Below are positions 31,768-41,424 of a stretch of DNA of 64,000 nt, piece by piece. The translations under genes and the position numbers were made by a program. Position 1 is the first letter of the stretch. Each line of letters begins with the position of its first letter. The stretch spans positions 26,038-90,037 of the forward strand of contig JAFLJL010014656.1 in the NCBI GenBank assembly GCA_018398815.1, in the 5' to 3' direction. Source of the DNA: Conus ventricosus. Taxonomy: Eukaryota; Mollusca; Gastropoda; Neogastropoda; Conidae. Below the pieces are notes generated by a model. The model was not told where the DNA came from. It saw only the letters and a program-made list of their open reading frames with translations, and did not search any database.

Positions 31768-32995
31768 ATGCAGGAATTGAAGCTGAAGAAGATATGAGGT
31801 TTTTTATCGGGGAGACGACATGAGATGAAATGATCCCTTTAAACACGCATCGCTCAATGATCTCAATCGGCGTGAAGAGAACGAAAGTACGGTCGAGCAT
31901 GTTTACAAAAGTTTAGGCCTTCAAGAACCCCCCGAATTTATAGACCCAAATGATTATTTGAATTAGAAGATTGGTCATTTGGTCTGTAAAAAACGACCAA
32001 GGAACAACTGTTCGCTTACAACTAAACCAGACCCCTCAAAGTTTTTAGCCAATAGAACAATGAGACAATACTCATGTGAAATATTCAAAATCGCCTTGCA
32101 TTTCTAAACCAAAATAGATAAGGCTGCAGTTGCGAAACTGCAAAACACACTGCAAGAACTCCGCAACAGCTTAACAAATTACAAAACATGTAACTTAAAG
32201 AATGAAATTAATCGGCAACTAAACTAATAAATGCAATAGAGCAGAAACCAGTTGTTTCAGAAGAAACAGCATTAAAGACCTTTACACGACTACAACCGCT
32301 ACCGCCTACACATGCGGAGAAATAGCGCCCCTTGATCATCATTGAGAAGCATCAGAGCAATAACAAACAATCTTAGCAAAACTAGTGAACTAGATGGGCA
32401 ATAAAAAGAGAAAAAGAAAAACTCGTTGAGTGCTGGATGACGCCAACTTAGGGCCTTGATATTAAAGAAAGAATAACCCAAAGACTAAAAGATCTTGAAC
32501 AGAGAGATCGCATACTAAAGCGCTGACGACTAACCGAGCAATTAAGAACTCAAGTGAATAGAAATAAGAGAAACTATCCGGAAAATTTTATATGAAGACA
32601 CAACGCATAGCAGAACGGAATACGAACGCTGTTTTAGAGAGCAAGAGTCACATTAGCTAGCGTTATAACAGCCTTCGGATTTGCAATAAGCACACTGGTT
32701 TTGGCTATACAGCCGGGCGGTGGTCAAAGTTTCAGTGCCTCCACCACCATCGCCCCCATCACCACCTGATAAATCATGGGTAAAAAAACAGCCTTGGATC
32801 ATCTTGCGAATTTATAAAAAAATTAAGCTGGTAAAAGCCGTAAACTCTACCAGGAATATTTGGGGAGTATTGTCAGCTGGCTTTTGGTCCTACTGGCATC
32901 GCAAAGTAGTTGCTTTATGGCCGAGCACTTATGACATTATTCTTGTAATAGTTGGGGTTACTAATTTAGTAAATATAGACCAAAGTAAGTCCTAT
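31768..32995 (+). pseudogene. Coiled-coil/TM protein, degraded inverted copy
   Basis: Match to the left-copy minus-strand gene 14274-15455, in opposite orientation: ATG at 31768, the proline-rich linker near 32725 ('SVPPPPSPPSPPDKSWVKK') and the C-terminal hydrophobic end near 32990. Many indels. The proline linker differs slightly in length from the left copy. Confidence 0.7.
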
Positions 32996-33160
32996 CCAGT
33001 TAATCCCACGAACAAGCGCTGTCTTTTCATATTCATGGTCATCGCGAACAAGTCCGCCAAGCTTGCTGAGTCTTCAATGACTTTGGGGTGTTTGGACTTC
33101 GGGAGTGGATGACTTTATCTTGGTGTTTCTTTCTTTGTTTGTAATATGACTGCTCAGAAT

Positions 33161-34174
33161 TTATGGGTCGTTTATTCCCTACCTTCTGTTTCATTGCCTT
33201 CTATAAAGAATTTCATTATTATAGTTTATGTATTGTACCTATCGGAGTCTGAGGTCAGAAGGCAGCATGTATAAACCAGTGCCAACAGCAAAGGCTACTT
33301 TCTATCTTGCGTATTGTAGAACATGTTGGTACCTTTGAATACTTGAAGGTAAATCAACTGTAGAATTAATGGCGTCCTCTAAATTTGCTAAGTATTGTTT
33401 TTGTGCGTCAAAGCCAGTAGAAAGATCAGTTATGCTCGATCTCGCCTGTGCTTGCGAACCTAGCAAACACCAAACGTAAGTACGAATAGAGTCGTTTATT
33501 CGTTCTATTCCCGCTCTAGTTAGGCCCTAGAAGTGTCTAAGATAAATGTTGTCCATGCTGTTTTATGCTCTTGCTGTAGGGACCCGGGCTGAACAGTTGG
33601 GCCAAAAAGAAAGTTTTGAAAGGAGGATGCCAGTCATAGTTATACTTTCTGTGCGTGCCCCGAAAATAAAGGTCGCCTAGGCCATGATTAAGATCCAACT
33701 TTTGTCTAAAGTCTGTCTTGATGTTAATATTGAATTCGTTACAGATCCTTTCAAAAGCCTTCATGTCTATTCTGTTGCTGAATGGATTAAACGGTTTGTC
33801 ATTTGGTAATGGCGCTTGCAGTTCAGACAAAATACGTCTGAAGGTGTAATAGAAATGAAATCTGTACACTGACCTCACCAAAGGATCATGGTGATTTAAA
33901 TGATCAGCATACGACACTCCACACCCAGTTGATGCGCAAAACACAGCAAAGTTTAACTGGTTCTGATAAAACTGCATCGGATGACTAAACCACGCTTTCT
34001 TGATGTGGTCGTTTTCAATAGGGGGGTTAAGATAGCTCTTCAATGGAGTACTCACCTTTTTATGAAAAGAGGCAGTCTGGGTCACAGCAATGTCAAGAGT
34101 ATCAGTTGCTAATTTTTAAGATTGTAGTGCGGCCCAACAGAATATTTTGCATCAGTATATTTGAATGCACTCAT
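33161..34174 (-). pseudogene. Homolog of the 13122 protein, partly open
   Basis: ATG at 34174, stop near 33161. The first 180 codons are mostly open (34085-33537) and read straight through 'FCASTGCGVSYADHLNHHD', the site of the frameshift in the left copy. The C-terminal third is indel-rich. It diverges from the gene at 34193 across 18 bp. Confidence 0.8.
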
Positions 34175-34192
34175 TTTATTTTGTTTTAAAAA
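34175..34192. promoter_or_regulatory. 18-bp divergent AT-rich spacer
   Basis: 'tttattttgttttaaaaa' lies between the start codons of 34174 (-) and 34193 (+). It is nearly the same sequence as 13103-13121 and as the 3' half of the spacer before 15494. Confidence 0.5.
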
Positions 34193-35420
34193 ATGTTTGT
34201 AACAATAACAACCCAAGACAGTCCTTCGTTTTTAGAACATGCTATTGATAACAATTGCGGGGCCAAAACGGTCGCGCTCCATGAAATATTTTACAAAGTC
34301 GAAGGGTTTAATATAAGCGAAACCAAGGGGAATAATAAGATTACAAAAGTTGTGGGGCTCAAAGCTAACCAGTTAACAATACCTGATGGTTATTACGGGT
34401 TTTGCTCACTAAAAGAAGCAATGAGTAAATTCAGCATTACTCTCAAACTTAACAATGCAAATCTAAAAACAATATTAACATTCGAACCTCAAAAAGCAGA
34501 TTACTTATTTGATAAAGAGCTAGCTAAAATGTTAGGCTTTAAAGTTGACACTCAGGTCACTAAAAGATTTGTTGTTGCGCCAAACAAAACTACTTTTAAG
34601 GGGGAAAATCCGCTCGATCTTGCATTACATTCATTACTTTATGTTCATTTAGATGAGCTGAGCACTGATGAAAACTTATATGATGGAAGGCCCTCAAATG
34701 TTTTAAGAGCTTTACCGGCGGGGAAAGCTGCATATTGCGATTATGAAATTATACAATTCCCTAATTTACAGTTTAAAAGATTAGTTTGTGGGAGGGTTGG
34801 ATCGTTTAATATAAAAATTGCAGACAAAGCAGGGAAAGTTTGAAATGCGATAACCTACACATTGTTTTGGAAATAAAATAATAAACTGTACTAAAAATGT
34901 CGCGTGGCCAGAAGAATCCGGAGTTACATTAGCGCCTGTAAGGTGTATAACTTTAGAATTAAAAGACCTTGCAGATGTTGCGGACTTTGAACAGAACGGT
35001 GAGATAGGCGCTTTGTATGGTTTTGAGTACACTAAAGATGGTGATTATAAACGCAAACAGGTTGGCGACACCAAAAAGTTTCCTAAACTAGAACAGCTGC
35101 GCAATCTAGAAGCAAATAATGCTGGCCAGTATGAATATAAAATAGTTCGAAAGCCTGACCTCAAATGGCACTTAGAACCATATTTAGAATGGGAAATAAA
35201 ATTTGAATTCATAAGCCCATTTACATATTTTAGCCGTCAAAAAAGTTTCAGAAAAGCATTCAACTCTGGCCCTTTACATGTAAGTCTTATGCCGGACGAC
35301 AATAGCCGGAAAGAAATTGAAATAACGCCGTATGGGAAAAAGCAGTACATCCTCCACAGAAAAGAAACAGTTGTAAAAAAGCTTCTACAAAATTACAGTT
35401 CTTTCCAAGCAGAAAATTAG
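34193..35420 (+). pseudogene. Structural-type protein of about 405 residues, one break
   Basis: Starts 'MFVTITTQDSPSFLEHAI'. The first frame is open to 34843; after one or two shifts near 34845-34900 it continues (including 'GALYGFEYTKDGDYKRKQVG' from about 35010) to the stop at 35418-35420. Features include 'IPDGYYGFCSLKEAM' and 'LYVHLDELSTDENLYDGRP'. There is no membrane segment and no catalytic motif. Length, position at the end of the element and divergence from another structural-type gene suggest a minor virion protein such as a penton or vertex protein, but this is inference. Sequence quality here is much better than in 26.5-34.1 kb. The left copy keeps only its first 86 codons. Confidence 0.7.
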
Positions 35421-35434
35421 GAGACACGTTCACA

Positions 35435-35551
35435 ATGATATTTGAAATTTCTGTCTTTAAAGATGTGGAGAGGGATGGGGTTTTTAATTCATTGTTAAAG
35501 CCTTACTTGTCAGAGAACAGAGAAATGTTCATTCTAAGGTCACCCGCCTGA
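35435..35551 (+). CDS. Small ORF running into hairpin H2, 38 residues
   Basis: ATG at 35435 reads 'MIFEISVFKDVERDGVFNSL' and continues 'LKPYLSENREMFIL' through the terminal motif and the left arm of H2, stopping inside the hairpin. It could be a real short protein or a chance frame. The minus strand of H1 reads a similar 'YLSENSNMPIL'. Confidence 0.3.
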   Translation: MIFEISVFKDVERDGVFNSLLKPYLSENREMFILRSPA

Positions 35552-35608
35552 AACTAGTTTTAACTAGTTTTAGGCGGGTGAGTTAGAATGAACATTTCTC
35601 TGTTCTCT
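35512..35608. repeat. Hairpin H2, right end of the right copy
   Basis: A 97-bp inverted repeat: arms 'agagaacagagaaatgttca' and 'tgaacatttctctgttctct', inner 'cacccgcct'/'aggcgggtg', loop rich in 'actagtttt'. It has the same layout and same outer 9 bp as H1 with different but still paired inner bases. To its left is 'ttaaagccttacttgtc', the inverted counterpart of the motif beside H1. Confidence 0.9.
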
Positions 35609-35778
35609 CATGGGAAGATATCCAGATCCTCCATTCAAATGCGGTATGGTAGATTTAGGTTTTATCTCTTTGTTCTAGACCTTCAGTCTACAAATCTCTT
35701 GGATGAAACGATAAACAGTGGTCCCGCCTACGCTATTGATCCAGAGTACTTGAAACAAACCAACAAACATACAAACCA
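35609..35778. other. Host sequence right of the element
   Basis: No gene is seen, and no integrase remainder that would pair with the fragment at 21362. Simple insertion of the right copy into the left copy's integrase is therefore not supported. Confidence 0.6.
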
Positions 35779-35782
35779 CAAC

Positions 35783-35816
<34 letters not shown>

Positions 35817-35866
35817 CGACAGCAGCAGCAACAACAACAACAACAATAATAACAACTGCAACAGGA
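35779..35866. repeat. AAC trinucleotide repeat
   Basis: (CAA)n with 'gacagcagcagc' and 'aataataac' interruptions. Confidence 0.95.
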
Positions 35867-36002
35867 TGAGCTGTCCTTGGTAAAACTCGGTCCATCTGAA
35901 ATGCAGTTTGATACCCACGCAGAAAAACAAAAACCGGACAGTGTTGTACTACTGCAAGTTCCTCTGAAGCAGAGCAGCCCATACTTTAAGCCGAAAATCT
36001 GT

Positions 36003-36290
36003 TATATTGAGAGAGTAAAGTATTGTCCGTCATCAGCTTTAAATTATCTCCCTCTATGTTGAGAGAGTAACAGAATACAGCTGGTCCGTCATCAATTCTA
36101 AATCATCTCCCTTTATGTTGAGAGAGTAACAGAGTACAGTTGGTCCGTCATCAACTATAAATCATTTCCCTTTATGTTGAGAGAGTAACAGAATACAGCT
36201 GGTCTGTCATCAACGCTAAATCATCTCCCTTTATGTTGAGAGAGTAACAGAATACAGTTGGTCCGTCATCAACTCTAAATCATCTCCGCC
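36003..36290. repeat. 59-bp minisatellite, about 5 units
   Basis: Units carry 'ttgagagagtaacagaatac', 'ggtccgtcatcaac' and 'aaatcatctcccttt'. Confidence 0.93.
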
Positions 36291-36307
36291 TTTCTTTTGC
36301 CTGTCGG

Positions 36308-36545
36308 GCCTGCAGGTGAAGTGTGGGGTGGTATTTACAGTCGTCGTTGGCCTGCAGGTGAAGTGTGAGGTGGTATTTACAGTCGTCGTTGGACTGCAGG
36401 TGAAGTGTGGGGTCGTGTTTAAAATCGTCGTTGGCCTGCAGGTGAAGTGTGGGGTGGTATGTACAGTCGTCGTGGCCTGCAGGTGAAGTGTGGGGTGGTA
36501 TGTACAGTCGTCGTTGGCCTGCAGGTGAAGTGTGGGGTGGTAAGG
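36308..36545. repeat. 41-bp minisatellite, about 6 units
   Basis: Units carry 'cctgcaggtgaagtgtgggg' and 'tacagtcgtcgttgg'. Each holds an SbfI-like 'cctgcagg' palindrome and a 'cag|gtgaag' donor-like junction. Confidence 0.93.
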
Positions 36546-36581
36546 CACCGAACACAAGGAAGGTGACCAGCGAATTACGTA

Positions 36582-36903
<322 letters not shown>

Positions 36904-36959
36904 TTCAGGTCTCTGCTTGACGCACATTTTCTGTCATGACTGTATACAGCTGTAGGCGT

Positions 36960-37465
36960 CAGTGCATCTTTTAGAAATGAAAAGTGACCATCACTTGAAT
37001 GATACGTCACACATTCTGCAGTTAGAAATGAACAGTGACCATCACTTGAATGATACTTTGCACGTTCTGAAGTTAGAAATGAAAAGTGACCATCACTTGA
37101 ATGATACTTTACCCATTCTGCAGTTAATGAAAAGTAACCATCACTTGAATGATACTTTACACATTCTGCGGTTAATGAAAGCAACCATCACTTGAATGAT
37201 ACTTTACACATTCTGCAGTTAGAAATGAAAAGTAACCCTCACTGAATGATACTTTACACATTCTGCAGTTAGAAATGAAAAGTAACCCTCACTGAATGAT
37301 ACTTTACACATTCTGCAGTTAATAAAAAAGTAACCCTCACTGAATGATACTTCACACATTCTGCAGTTAATGAAAAGTAACCCTCACTGAATGATACTTC
37401 ACACATTCTGCAGTTAATGAAAAGTAACCCTCACTGAATGATACTTCACACATTCTGCAGTTAAG
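36960..37465. repeat. 48-52 bp minisatellite, about 10 units
   Basis: Units carry 'cattctgcagttagaaatga' and 'gaatgatactttacaca'. The left units are about 52 bp ('gtgaccatcacttg') and the right units about 48 bp ('gtaaccctcactg'), indicating spread of a shorter variant. Confidence 0.95.
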
Positions 37466-37506
37466 TGCGCCACCGCAGCAAACGTTGCTGCACGACCCCA
37501 CAATGT

Positions 37507-37669
<163 letters not shown>

Positions 37670-37816
37670 GCGTGCACGCATTTGTGCGAGCATTCTTTAT
37701 CCACTTTTCCCTCCCCCATGCCCTCACTATTCCGCCTTTACTGTCACCTTTACGTCCAAGGTCTGATTTGATTATAGTGGTTAAAAAGGCAGCAATGTGT
37801 TTAATATCATACACAG

Positions 37817-37945
37817 TGCCTGATGGAGTCAGTCAGTGTCCAGCGGGCAAGCACGGGTCATCCTGTGATTCGGACTGCAGTGAGAACTGTGGTCAGGGAC
37901 CTGGCAAAAACTTCTGTGACCAGAGTTCTGCAGAATGTTATGGCG
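37817..37945 (+). CDS. EGF-like exon, type E3
   Basis: Acceptor 'catacacag' and donor 'ggcg|gtgagt' delimit 129 bp in phase 1-1. The coding includes 'QCPAGKHGSSCDSDCSEN', then 'CGQGP' and 'FCDQSSAECYG', with six cysteines in the spacing of an EGF/laminin-EGF-like module. 'PAGKHGSSCDSDCSENC' is typical of MEGF and scavenger-receptor-F proteins, which bind ligands or apoptotic material outside the cell. It is on the same strand as the E1, E2 and E4 exons and may belong to the same gene. The donor region is tandemly triplicated just downstream. Confidence 0.8.
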
Positions 37946-38017
37946 GTGAGTGAAAGAGTTCTGCAGAATGTTATAGCGGTGAGTGAAAGAGTTCTGGAAT
38001 GTTATGGTGGTGAGTGA
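37924..38017 (+). repeat. Triplicated exon end with splice donor
   Basis: Three copies of 'gttctgcagaatgttatggc' followed by 'ggtgagtgaaaga' (the third lacks a few bases), about 37 bp apart. Each carries a good 5' splice site. Use of the second or third would add residues after the EGF module, but stops appear after the first donor ('tgaaagag'). Confidence 0.9.
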
Positions 38018-38159
38018 AGAAAGGATGCTCACAACGAAAGACACTATTTATTTTTGATTGACGATTCCACAACGAACACATGTTCATAAGTCCACATGTA
38101 CATGTATAAACACCAGGCCAAAGAGATGGAATGATCATTGGAGATATAAACTGGAGGCA

Positions 38160-38173
38160 CGCGCGCGCGCGCG

Positions 38174-38257
<84 letters not shown>
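38160..38257. repeat. GC then GT microsatellite
   Basis: 'gcgcgcgcgcgc' followed by (GT)n; no interruptions. Confidence 0.97.
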
Positions 38258-38258
<1 letters not shown>

Positions 38259-38640
38259 ATGGGCGTACAGGTTTTTCAGATAGCAAACTGCCAAATGTCT
38301 TACGTACCTAGTTTACTTTGACGGCAACCTGAATTCTTTTCGGATAGAACACTCCACATTCTGTTGTAATCGTTCGCCATCTCTTTCTTCTGGTTATCAC
38401 TATTAATAACGGTATCATTATCATTATCAATTCTGTTATATTATTATTGTTATCATCATTATCATAAATGTCACACTGTCCATTGCCATGGCTACGTTAT
38501 CATGTTAAACATCGTACCTTCTTTGCCATTGCTACATTATCATTTTACTGGTTACATTTTTGGCCATTGTTATAATATTTTTACCAACACATTGTTGTAC
38601 TCCCTGTTCTTAAAGAACAGGGAGTACTTTAGAATGGGAA
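38258..38640. other. Intergenic or intronic sequence with a 31-bp palindrome
   Basis: No gene. ATT/ATC-rich low-complexity sequence at 38400-38470. A perfect palindrome with 15-bp arms lies at 38597-38627 ('gtactccctgttctt' and its complement around one A). Confidence 0.7.
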
Positions 38641-38654
38641 CGAAGAAATTGCTG

Positions 38655-38655
<1 letters not shown>

Positions 38656-38742
<87 letters not shown>

Positions 38743-38792
38743 GTGTGTGTGGTCTGTGTGTGTGTGTCTGTGTGTCTGTGTGTCCGTGGTCA
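38656..38792. repeat. GT microsatellite
   Basis: (GT)n with 'ttgt' and 'gtct' interruptions. Confidence 0.97.
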
Positions 38793-38809
38793 AAATGTGT
38801 TCCACTCGC

Positions 38810-40690
38810 TCCAGACGAAACTACTGGGCCGATCTTTCTATAAAAAAATGTAGGTATATTCACTATGGGCCAAGGATGATGCCCGACGTTTTAGTTTACT
38901 GACTAACGGCTGTAACCGCCTGTAACGGTTTTTCTTCTCCATGGAATATCTCAGAACGTACTTGGCTGATCTTTGCGAAAAATAGCAGGTATGTTCATTA
39001 TGGGTCACAGATGATGCCCGATGTTTTAGTTTACCTCGTTACAGCAGTTATTAACGGCAGTAACAGCTTGTAACGGTTTTCCTTCTTTATAGAATATCTA
39101 AAAAAAAGTACTAAGCTGATCTTTCTGAAAATTTATAGATATGTTCACTATGGGTCACGGATGATGCCCGATGTTTTAGTTTACCGTTACAGCCGTTACT
39201 AACGGGTGTAACGGCCTGTAACGCCTTTTCTTCTTTATGGAATATCTCAGAAAATACTTGGCCGATCTTTGTGAAAATTAGCAGGTATGTTCATTATGGG
39301 TCACGGATGATGTCCGACATTTTAGTTTACCCCGTTGTAGCCGTTACTAACGGCTGTAACGACCTGTAACGGTTTTCCTTCTTTATAGAATATCTCAAAA
39401 AGTACTTGGCCGATCTTTCTGAATGTATGTCGGTATGTTCACTATGGGTCACGGATGATACCCGATGTTTTAGTTTACCGTTACAGCCGTTACTAACGGC
39501 TGTAACGGCCTGTAACGATTTTTCTTCTTTATAGAATATCTCAAAATGTAATTGGCCGATCTTTCTGAAAATTTGTAGGTATGTTCATTATGCGTCACGG
39601 ATGATGCCTGATGTTTAATTTACCGTTACAGCCGTTACTAACGGCTGTAACGGCCTTAACGATTTTTCTTCTTTATAGAATATCTCAATAGGTACTTGGC
39701 CAATCTTTCTGTAAATATGTAGATATGTTCATTATGCGTCACGAATAATGCCTGATGTTTTAGTTTACCTGTTATCGCCGTTAGTAACGGCTGTAACGGC
39801 CTGTAACGGTTTTTCTTCTGTATAGATTATCTCAGAAAGCACTTGGCCGAACTTTCTGAAAAATTGTAGGTATGTTCATTATGGGTCACAAATAATGCCC
39901 GATGTTTTAGTTTATCATATATGCCGTTTCTAACGGCTGTAACGGCCTGTAACGTTTTTTCTTCTTCATGAAATATCTCAGAAAGTACTTGACTGATCTT
40001 TATTAACATTAGCAGGTGTGTTGATTATGGGCCACGAATAATGCCCGATGTTTTAGTTTACCGTTATAGCCATTATTAACGGCTGTAACGGCCTGTAACA
40101 TTTTTTTTCTTTATGGAATATCTCAGAAACTGCTTGGCTGATCTTTGTGGACATTAGCAAGGATGTTCACTATGGGTCACGGATGATGCCCGATGTTTTA
40201 GTTTACCGTTATACAGTTACTAACGGCTGTAACAGCCTGTAACGCTTTTTCTTCTTTATAGAATATCTCAGAATATACTTGGCCGATCTTTGTGAAAATT
40301 AGCTTGTATGTTCATTATGGGTGACGGATGATGCCCGATGTTTTAGTTTACCGTTATAGCTGTTACCAACGGCTGTAACGGTTTTTCTTCTTTATAGAAT
40401 ATCTCAGAAAGTACGTGGCCGATATTTCTGCAAATTTGTAGGTATGTTCATTATGGGTCACGGTTGATGCCCGATGTTTAAGTGCACCGTTATAGCCATT
40501 ACTAACGGCCCATAATGGTTTTCTTCTTTATGGGAAATCTTAGAAAGTTCTTGGCCGATCTTTCTGAAAATTTGTAAGTATGTACATTATAGGTCACAGA
40601 TGATGGCTGATGTTTACCAGAATAGCCATTACTAACGGTTACACCAGTCCAAGACGGTTTTTCCTCCTTATGGAATATCTCACGCGTATT
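38810..40690. repeat. 146-bp satellite, about 13 units
   Basis: Unit starts measured at the 'ggtatgttcattatggg' landmark are 136-150 bp apart, mostly 144-148. Each unit has 'gatgatgcccgatgttttag', a dyad 'gccgttactaacggc' within a TAACGG-rich segment, and 'aatatctcagaaagtacttg'. Unit length is close to nucleosomal DNA. Divergence between units is moderate (about 10% by eye). Confidence 0.95.
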
Positions 40691-40729
40691 CAGGATAAAC
40701 TGGGAGTACGTTTATATGCTTTGCATCTT

Positions 40730-40765
<36 letters not shown>

Positions 40766-41183
40766 ACTGGCCATATCTTCATGTCACGGTCTATACCGTT
40801 CTTTGCCACTGTAAAAGTCTCACGTCACAGGTCAGAGCGTTTTTGTCATTGTTACGTCATTATGTTACGAGTAATTTTGTTCTTTGCCATCGTAACAACA
40901 ATCACTTTTTCTTTGCCATCGTTACATTGCCATGTTACACGTCACATTATCATTGTTACTTCATTATTTATATGTATTAATTTACGGTGTAATACTGGCG
41001 ACACAAGAAAAAGGAATTAGAAGTCGTTTGATGACAAACCTTACCTGTTCCAACAACACCTTATCCCTAATGACAAAACAAGAAAAAAGGAATAAGAAGT
41101 CGTTGTATGACAAAGCTTACCTGTTCAAACAACGCCTTATCCCTACTGGCGTGTTCAGTAGTTACTAAGGACGCTGTCTCACA
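40691..41183. repeat. Poly(T), intron-like repeats and an 85-bp direct repeat
   Basis: A T-run lies at 40732-40763. It is followed by 'ccatcgttacat'-type repeats similar to those before E1 exons. At about 41007-41145 an 85-bp unit occurs twice (shared 'aagaagtcgttgtatgacaa' and 'cttacctgttcaaacaacgc'). Confidence 0.75.
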
Positions 41184-41187
41184 ACAC

Positions 41188-41378
41188 TGTGAGGCAGTAG
41201 GAGAGCTGACCAGGCCTGTGCTGTCTGGGGGTGACGGCCCCTCCACACACTGTGAGGCAGTAGGAGAGCTGACCAGGCCTGTGCTGTCTGGGAGTGACGG
41301 CCCCTCCACACACTGTGAGACAGTAGGAGAGCTGACCAGGCATGTGCTGTCTGGGAGTGACGGCCCTCCCACAAAACG
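41188..41378. repeat. 63-bp minisatellite, 3 units
   Basis: Three units carrying 'gagctgaccaggcctgtgct' and 'gtgacggcccctccacacac'. The period is a multiple of three, so it is open in several frames. Confidence 0.93.
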
Positions 41379-41424
41379 TCGTCACCTTCACTGAAAACAA
41401 CATCGGTTCCCCACCTTCCGACCT

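Larger units (their letters stand above)
21360..35608. mobile_element. Polinton/adintovirus-like element, right copy with hairpin ends
   Basis: A 14.2-kb unit with a hairpin at each end (H1 21358-21453, H2 35512-35608). Just inside each hairpin lies the same inverted motif: 'gacaagtaagactttaa' at 21452 and its complement 'ttaaagccttacttgtc' at 35495. It encodes a DD35E integrase and a family B polymerase, the hallmark pair of Polintons and adintoviruses, with candidate structural and small membrane proteins. No packaging ATPase or adenain-like protease is recognised. No matching 5-6 bp target duplication was found next to the hairpins ('cagctc' versus 'catggg'). Genes from 26.2 to 34.1 kb carry many indels. 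Confidence 0.75.
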
